DNA from: UBA5018 sp947463165
Lineage (GTDB): Bacteria > Cyanobacteriota > Cyanobacteriia > PCC-6307 > Cyanobiaceae
Assembly (NCBI GenBank): GCA_943371245.1
Contig: CALRTY020000011.1
Location: 32,372 to 96,371 of the forward strand
Direction: 5' to 3'
DNA: 64,000 nt
Part shown: piece by piece, positions 61,380 through 64,000 of the stretch
Layout of the letters: each line of letters opens with the position of its first letter
Numbering within the stretch: the first letter of the stretch is position 1
Program-made: the position numbers and the translations under genes
The notes under the pieces: model-generated
What the model was told of the DNA's origin: nothing
Databases searched by the model: none
What the model saw: the letters and a program-made list of their open reading frames with translations, nothing else

Positions 61380-62531
61380 ATGCAGGACAAGCTGACCCTG
61401 ATGATCCCCGGCCCCACCCCGGTGCCGGAAACAGTCCTGCTGGCGATGAGCCGGCATCCGATCGGCCACCGCAGCGCCGATTTTCAAAAGATCGTTAAGC
61501 GCACCACCGAGCAGCTCAAGTGGCTGCACCAAACCAGCGGCGACGTGCTGGTGCTGGCCGGCAGCGGCACCGCCGCCATGGAAGCCGGCATCATCAATGT
61601 GCTGAGCAAGGGCGACCGGGTGCTCTGCGGCGACAACGGCAAATTTGGCGAGCGCTGGGTGAAGCTGGCCAAGGCCTATGGGCTTGATGTACAGGTGATC
61701 AAGGCCGAGTGGGGCCAGCCGCTCGATCCCGAGGCCTTCCGCGCCGCCCTGGAGGCGGATACGGCCAAGGCGATCAAGGCCGTGATCCTCACCCATTCGG
61801 AAACCTCCACCGGGGTGATCAACGATCTCGAGACGATCGCGGCCCACGTCAAGGCCCACGGCACGGCGCTCACCATCGCCGACTGCGTCACCAGCCTCGG
61901 TGCCTGCAACGTGCCGATGGAGGCCTGGGGCCTCGACGTGGTGGGCTCCGGCTCCCAGAAGGGCTACATGATGCCGCCGGGCCTGGGCTTCGTGGCGATG
62001 AGCGATCGGGCCTGGCAGGCCTACGAGCGCTCCGACCTGCCCAAGTTCTATTTCGATCTGGGTAAATACCGCAAATCGGCCAAGGCCGACAGCAATCCAT
62101 TCACCCCGGCGGTAAATCTCTACTACGCCCTGGAGGCGGCCCTGGAGATGATGCAGAAGGAGGGGCTGGAGGCGATTTTCGCCCGCCATGCCCGCCATCG
62201 CGATGCGGCCCAGGCCGGTATGGTGGCCATGGGCTTGCCCCTCTATGCCGCCGAGGGTCACGGCAGCCCGGCGATCACCGCCGTCGCCCCGGTGGGCATC
62301 GACGCGGAAGAACTGCGCAAGGCGGTGAAACAGCGCTTTGACATCCTGCTGGCCGGCGGTCAAGACCACCTCAAGGGCAAGGTGTTTCGTATTGGTCACC
62401 TGGGCTTCGTGTGCGACCGCGACGTACTCACCGCCGTGGCTGCGATCGAGGCCACCCTGCAGGGGCTGGGGCTGCACCAGGGCCAAGCGGGTGCCGGCGT
62501 GGCAGCCTGCGCCGCCGCCCTGGCGGTCTGA
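61380..62531 (+). CDS. Class V aminotransferase (alanine/serine--glyoxylate type)
   Basis: 383 residues from ATG 61380 (MQDKLTLMIPGPTPVPETVL), or 398 from ATG 61335. PLP enzyme of the AGT/SPT group: VLVLAGSGTAAMEAGIINVL, HSETSTGVINDLETI, IADCVTSLGACNVPMEAWGLD and the PLP-Lys block VVGSGSQKGYMMPPGLGFVAMS. In cyanobacteria such enzymes act in photorespiratory glyoxylate metabolism; the exact amino donor cannot be told from sequence. It is divergent from cbiD across about 70 bp. Confidence 0.92.
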   Translation: MQDKLTLMIPGPTPVPETVLLAMSRHPIGHRSADFQKIVKRTTEQLKWLHQTSGDVLVLAGSGTAAMEAGIINVLSKGDRVLCGDNGKFGERWVKLAKAYGLDVQVIKAEWGQPLDPEAFRAALEADTAKAIKAVILTHSETSTGVINDLETIAAHVKAHGTALTIADCVTSLGACNVPMEAWGLDVVGSGSQKGYMMPPGLGFVAMSDRAWQAYERSDLPKFYFDLGKYRKSAKADSNPFTPAVNLYYALEAALEMMQKEGLEAIFARHARHRDAAQAGMVAMGLPLYAAEGHGSPAITAVAPVGIDAEELRKAVKQRFDILLAGGQDHLKGKVFRIGHLGFVCDRDVLTAVAAIEATLQGLGLHQGQAGAGVAACAAALAV

Positions 62532-62692
62532 GCCCTGGCGAAGCAAGCGGTCGCCCCGGTGGATAAAACCCTGGGGCGGCGCTTCGCCCAGCTGTTGCTC
62601 GGATCTGGCTTGCTAAGATCGCTTTAGCAGTCTTGGGTTTATCCTAGCTGTATTCCTGTGGTCACAATTGTGCGATCAGATTAATTGAATTT

Positions 62693-62764
62693 GCGGATGT
62701 AATTCAGTGGTAGAATGTCAGCTTCCCAAGCTGAACGTCGCCGGTTCGAATCCGGTCATCCGCT
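62693..62764 (+). tRNA. tRNA-Gly (anticodon CCC)
   Basis: A full cloverleaf is visible: acceptor GCGGATG/CATCCGC, D-arm ATTC/GAAT, anticodon stem TCAGC/GCTGA with loop TTCCCAA (anticodon CCC at 62725-62727), and T-arm GCCGG/CCGGT with TTCGAAT. No CCA is encoded after the discriminator T. It reads GGG codons. Confidence 0.96.
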
Positions 62765-62839
62765 TTTAAGTCAGAGTTTGGAAAATGCTAAGACGTTCCG
62801 GCGTGGTATGGAGTTTAAATTGGCGGCAAAGGCCGTCTC

Positions 62840-63055
62840 CTAGCGGGCAATTGGGAGCCGCCGAGCGCGGGTGCGCTCCAGTTGCTGTCTGGAGAGATCA
62901 GGCCGGTTCCGCAATACGGCCGTGATCCACTTTTCGTGAATCTGGTCGCTCCAACGGGCCCGGTAGAGATCCGTGAGCGCCAGGCGTATCAGCAGATCGC
63001 GGAGTGGAGCCGGATATAGAACGCAAGCGTCGTAGACGATGGTGAAGCGATTCAC
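62840..63055 (-). pseudogene. PIN_3-type toxin, 3'-truncated
   Basis: 71 codons from GTG 63055: MNRFTIVYDACVLYPAPLRD, LLIRLALTDLYRARWSDQIH and EKWITAVLRNRPDLSRQQLERTR, the N-terminal half of PIN-domain ribonucleases of the PF13470 type (first catalytic Asp in YDACVLYP). The frame then ends in RARRLPIAR. The normal length is about 180, so the C-terminal acidic residues are missing. The break lies about 75 bp from the 3' end of tRNA-Gly. It follows an intact antitoxin-like gene by one base. Confidence 0.75.
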
Positions 63056-63056
63056 C

Positions 63057-63410
63057 TCAATAGCCCATGCCGAGCCCCATGGCTTGGCTGGCCAGCTGAT
63101 CGAGGGCCGCGGTGCGCTGCTGGTCGATGGCGTGGTTGTAGGCCATCAGGTCGCGGAGGCGGATGCGCCGATGGGTGCCGACCTTGCGAAAAGGGATCTC
63201 CCCCTGCTCCAGCCGCTCGATCAGGAAGGGCCGCGATACATTGAGCAGATCAGCGGCCTGCTGGCTGGTGAGCTCGGCGTGCACCGGCACCAGCGTGACG
63301 GCATTGCCCTGGGCCATCTGCACCAGGATTCCCTGCAGCAACTCCAGCACTGCGGCCGCCTCTGCCGTGGGGATCACGGGCTCAATGGAACTGGGGAGAG
63401 CCACAGCCAT
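63057..63410 (-). CDS. HTH (excisionase-type) antitoxin
   Basis: 117 residues from ATG 63410. The DNA-binding part is VHAELTSQQAADLLNVSRPF then LIERLEQGEIPFRKVGTHRRIRLRDLMAY, the winged MerR/excisionase HTH typical of antitoxins that partner PIN_3 toxins. The N-terminal 55 residues (VIPTAEAAAVLELLQGILVQMAQG) are helical. The frame is intact although the toxin is truncated. Upstream sequence to 63536 is in frame but Cys-rich and not family-like, so the ATG at 63410 is preferred. Confidence 0.82.
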   Translation of the reverse strand: MAVALPSSIEPVIPTAEAAAVLELLQGILVQMAQGNAVTLVPVHAELTSQQAADLLNVSRPFLIERLEQGEIPFRKVGTHRRIRLRDLMAYNHAIDQQRTAALDQLASQAMGLGMGY

Positions 63411-63540
63411 GGGCAAGAGGGGGCAGCAGACCAGCCAGTAATCGAAATAATCGCAGCAACCGCAGCTTCCGCAAGAGTTTTGGGCTGGCGCCTCCTTTGC
63501 CTGCTCATGCCCATGCCTGGTCCGAGAGTGCCGCATCGCG

Positions 63541-63678
63541 GTACAAAATCAGGCCGACCTCAAACTCAAGGCTCTGCTGCGCAGCCCGGCCCTGCTGGAG
63601 CAGTGGCGCTCAATCCGCTGGCAGCTTTGTCTGATCGAGCAGATCAGCCGGCCTCTGGAGGGCAATCGGCTGCCCTGA
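63541..63678 (+). pseudogene. C-terminal fragment of an unidentified protein
   Basis: A 45-codon frame reads VQNQADLKLKALLRSPALLE and QWRSIRWQLCLIEQISRPLE before its stop. It looks like a helical protein end but has no start codon or recognisable upstream part. It is probably a leftover of rearrangement next to the truncated toxin locus. Low confidence that it was ever coding. Confidence 0.3.
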
Positions 63679-63879
63679 GGGCTTCGCCGAAAGCTCGGGG
63701 TGTCGGCGATGCGGCTGCGGCCCTGGGGGAGCTGCTGAGCAGGGGCGCAACAAAAGACGGTCTCGGCATTGCTGACACAACACCGAGGCCATCGAAACAA
63801 AAATAGTGAGAAATAAACTTTGATTGGTTATCAAAAATAGTTAGTTATCGAAAAAAACATCACCATTTTCTGTGGCTGC
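63679..63879. other. AT-rich intergenic stretch
   Basis: No supported gene. The part from about 63786 to 63868 is very AT-rich, with ATAGTGAGAAATAAACTTTG, ATCAAAAATAG and TTATCGAAAAAAAC, and could hold a promoter or the downstream flank of the leftward gene that ends at 63880. No hairpin with a T-run is evident. Confidence 0.4.
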
Positions 63880-64000
63880 CTAGGTGGTGGGCGCCGCCGC
63901 CGGCACCGTCATCGCGAAGGCCAGCTGATTGCCTCCCTCTGGAGCGGCATTGATCAGCAGCGCTCCAGAAGCGGAGTGGCAGGAAAGGCTATTACCTCCG
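63880..64000 (-). CDS. 3' end of a leftward gene entering from the right (partial)
   Basis: On the minus strand an open frame runs from the window edge to a TAG at 63882-63880 and reads NSLSCHSASGALLINAAPEG then GNQLAFAMTVPAAAPTT. The alternating small/hydrophobic pattern suggests beta-strands of a larger protein, but 39 codons do not allow an assignment. Codon use is like that of the core genes here. Confidence 0.45.
   Translation of the reverse strand, partial: GGNSLSCHSASGALLINAAPEGGNQLAFAMTVPAAAPTT

Noticed and set aside
61368..62546. 392-codon open frame antisense to the aminotransferase
   Set aside because: His/Gly-rich mirror of a clear PLP enzyme; no independent motif.

Overview
Organism. 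The window reads as a chromosomal segment of a GC-rich unicellular cyanobacterium of the Synechococcus/Cyanobium type. This is inferred from gene content and order, not from a database match. Cyanobacterial markers are the sulfolipid pair sqdB-sqdX, a Psb34-like photosystem II assembly peptide, a DUF561 protein, a DUF3747 protein, the tig-clpP-clpX-dnaX and asd-dapA-rnj clusters, and several GCGATCGC (HIP1-like) octamers. TTG and GTG starts are frequent. The one tRNA seen, Gly(CCC), has no encoded CCA.

Layout, left half. 0-6 kb: the end of an ABC1-type kinase gene, a lone ABC ATPase, enolase, a glyoxalase and a ClpB-type disaggregase. 5.9-9.8 kb: the secE-nusG-rplK-rplA-rplJ-rplL operon with leader hairpins and a terminator. 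10-13 kb: a DUF3747 protein, RNase HI and pyrD. 13.2-18.1 kb: type IV pilus genes pilM-N-O-Q. 18.1-20.4 kb: toxin-antitoxin debris and a Hint-domain gene. 20.4-30.8 kb: hisB, uvrB, tilS and the leftward asd-dapA-rnj operon. 30.8-31.9 kb: a gene-free spacer built largely of degenerate 15-16 bp tandem repeats. 31.9-38.7 kb: tig, clpP, clpX, an LRAT/NC protein and dnaX.

Accessory island, 38.7-44.3 kb. This is the most interesting part. Directly after dnaX lies a frameshifted C-terminal remnant of a tyrosine recombinase resembling an integron integrase. It is followed by a broken higB with intact higA, an attC-like site, a low-GC HNH nuclease gene, and a second 60 bp attC-like site. Together these look like a decayed integron with two recognisable gene cassettes. 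Next comes a MbcA/ParS-type antitoxin followed by a RES toxin fused in frame to a formylglycine-generating-enzyme (C-type-lectin-fold) domain. The C-terminus of that domain has the codon pattern of a diversity-generating-retroelement variable region. A truncated VapC and an Uma2 nuclease close the island.

Right half. 44.5-47.8 kb: a GT2 glycosyltransferase and a SpoIID-like protein. 48-49.3 kb: rpmI-rplT and a TPR protein. 50-54.3 kb: a secreted hypothetical, thiG, psb34 and sqdB-sqdX. 54.4-58.9 kb: a leftward run of PBP2, two hypotheticals and guaA. 59-60.1 kb: more 15 bp repeats around a small secreted protein. 60.1-62.5 kb: cbiD and an aminotransferase. 62.7-64 kb: tRNA-Gly with a truncated PIN toxin/antitoxin pair and gene fragments.

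Two themes recur. First, there are six toxin-antitoxin loci or remnants, mostly with a broken toxin and, where a partner is visible, an intact antitoxin. Second, degenerate tandem repeats with a period near 15 bp occur between genes and, as five-residue repeats, inside several proteins.
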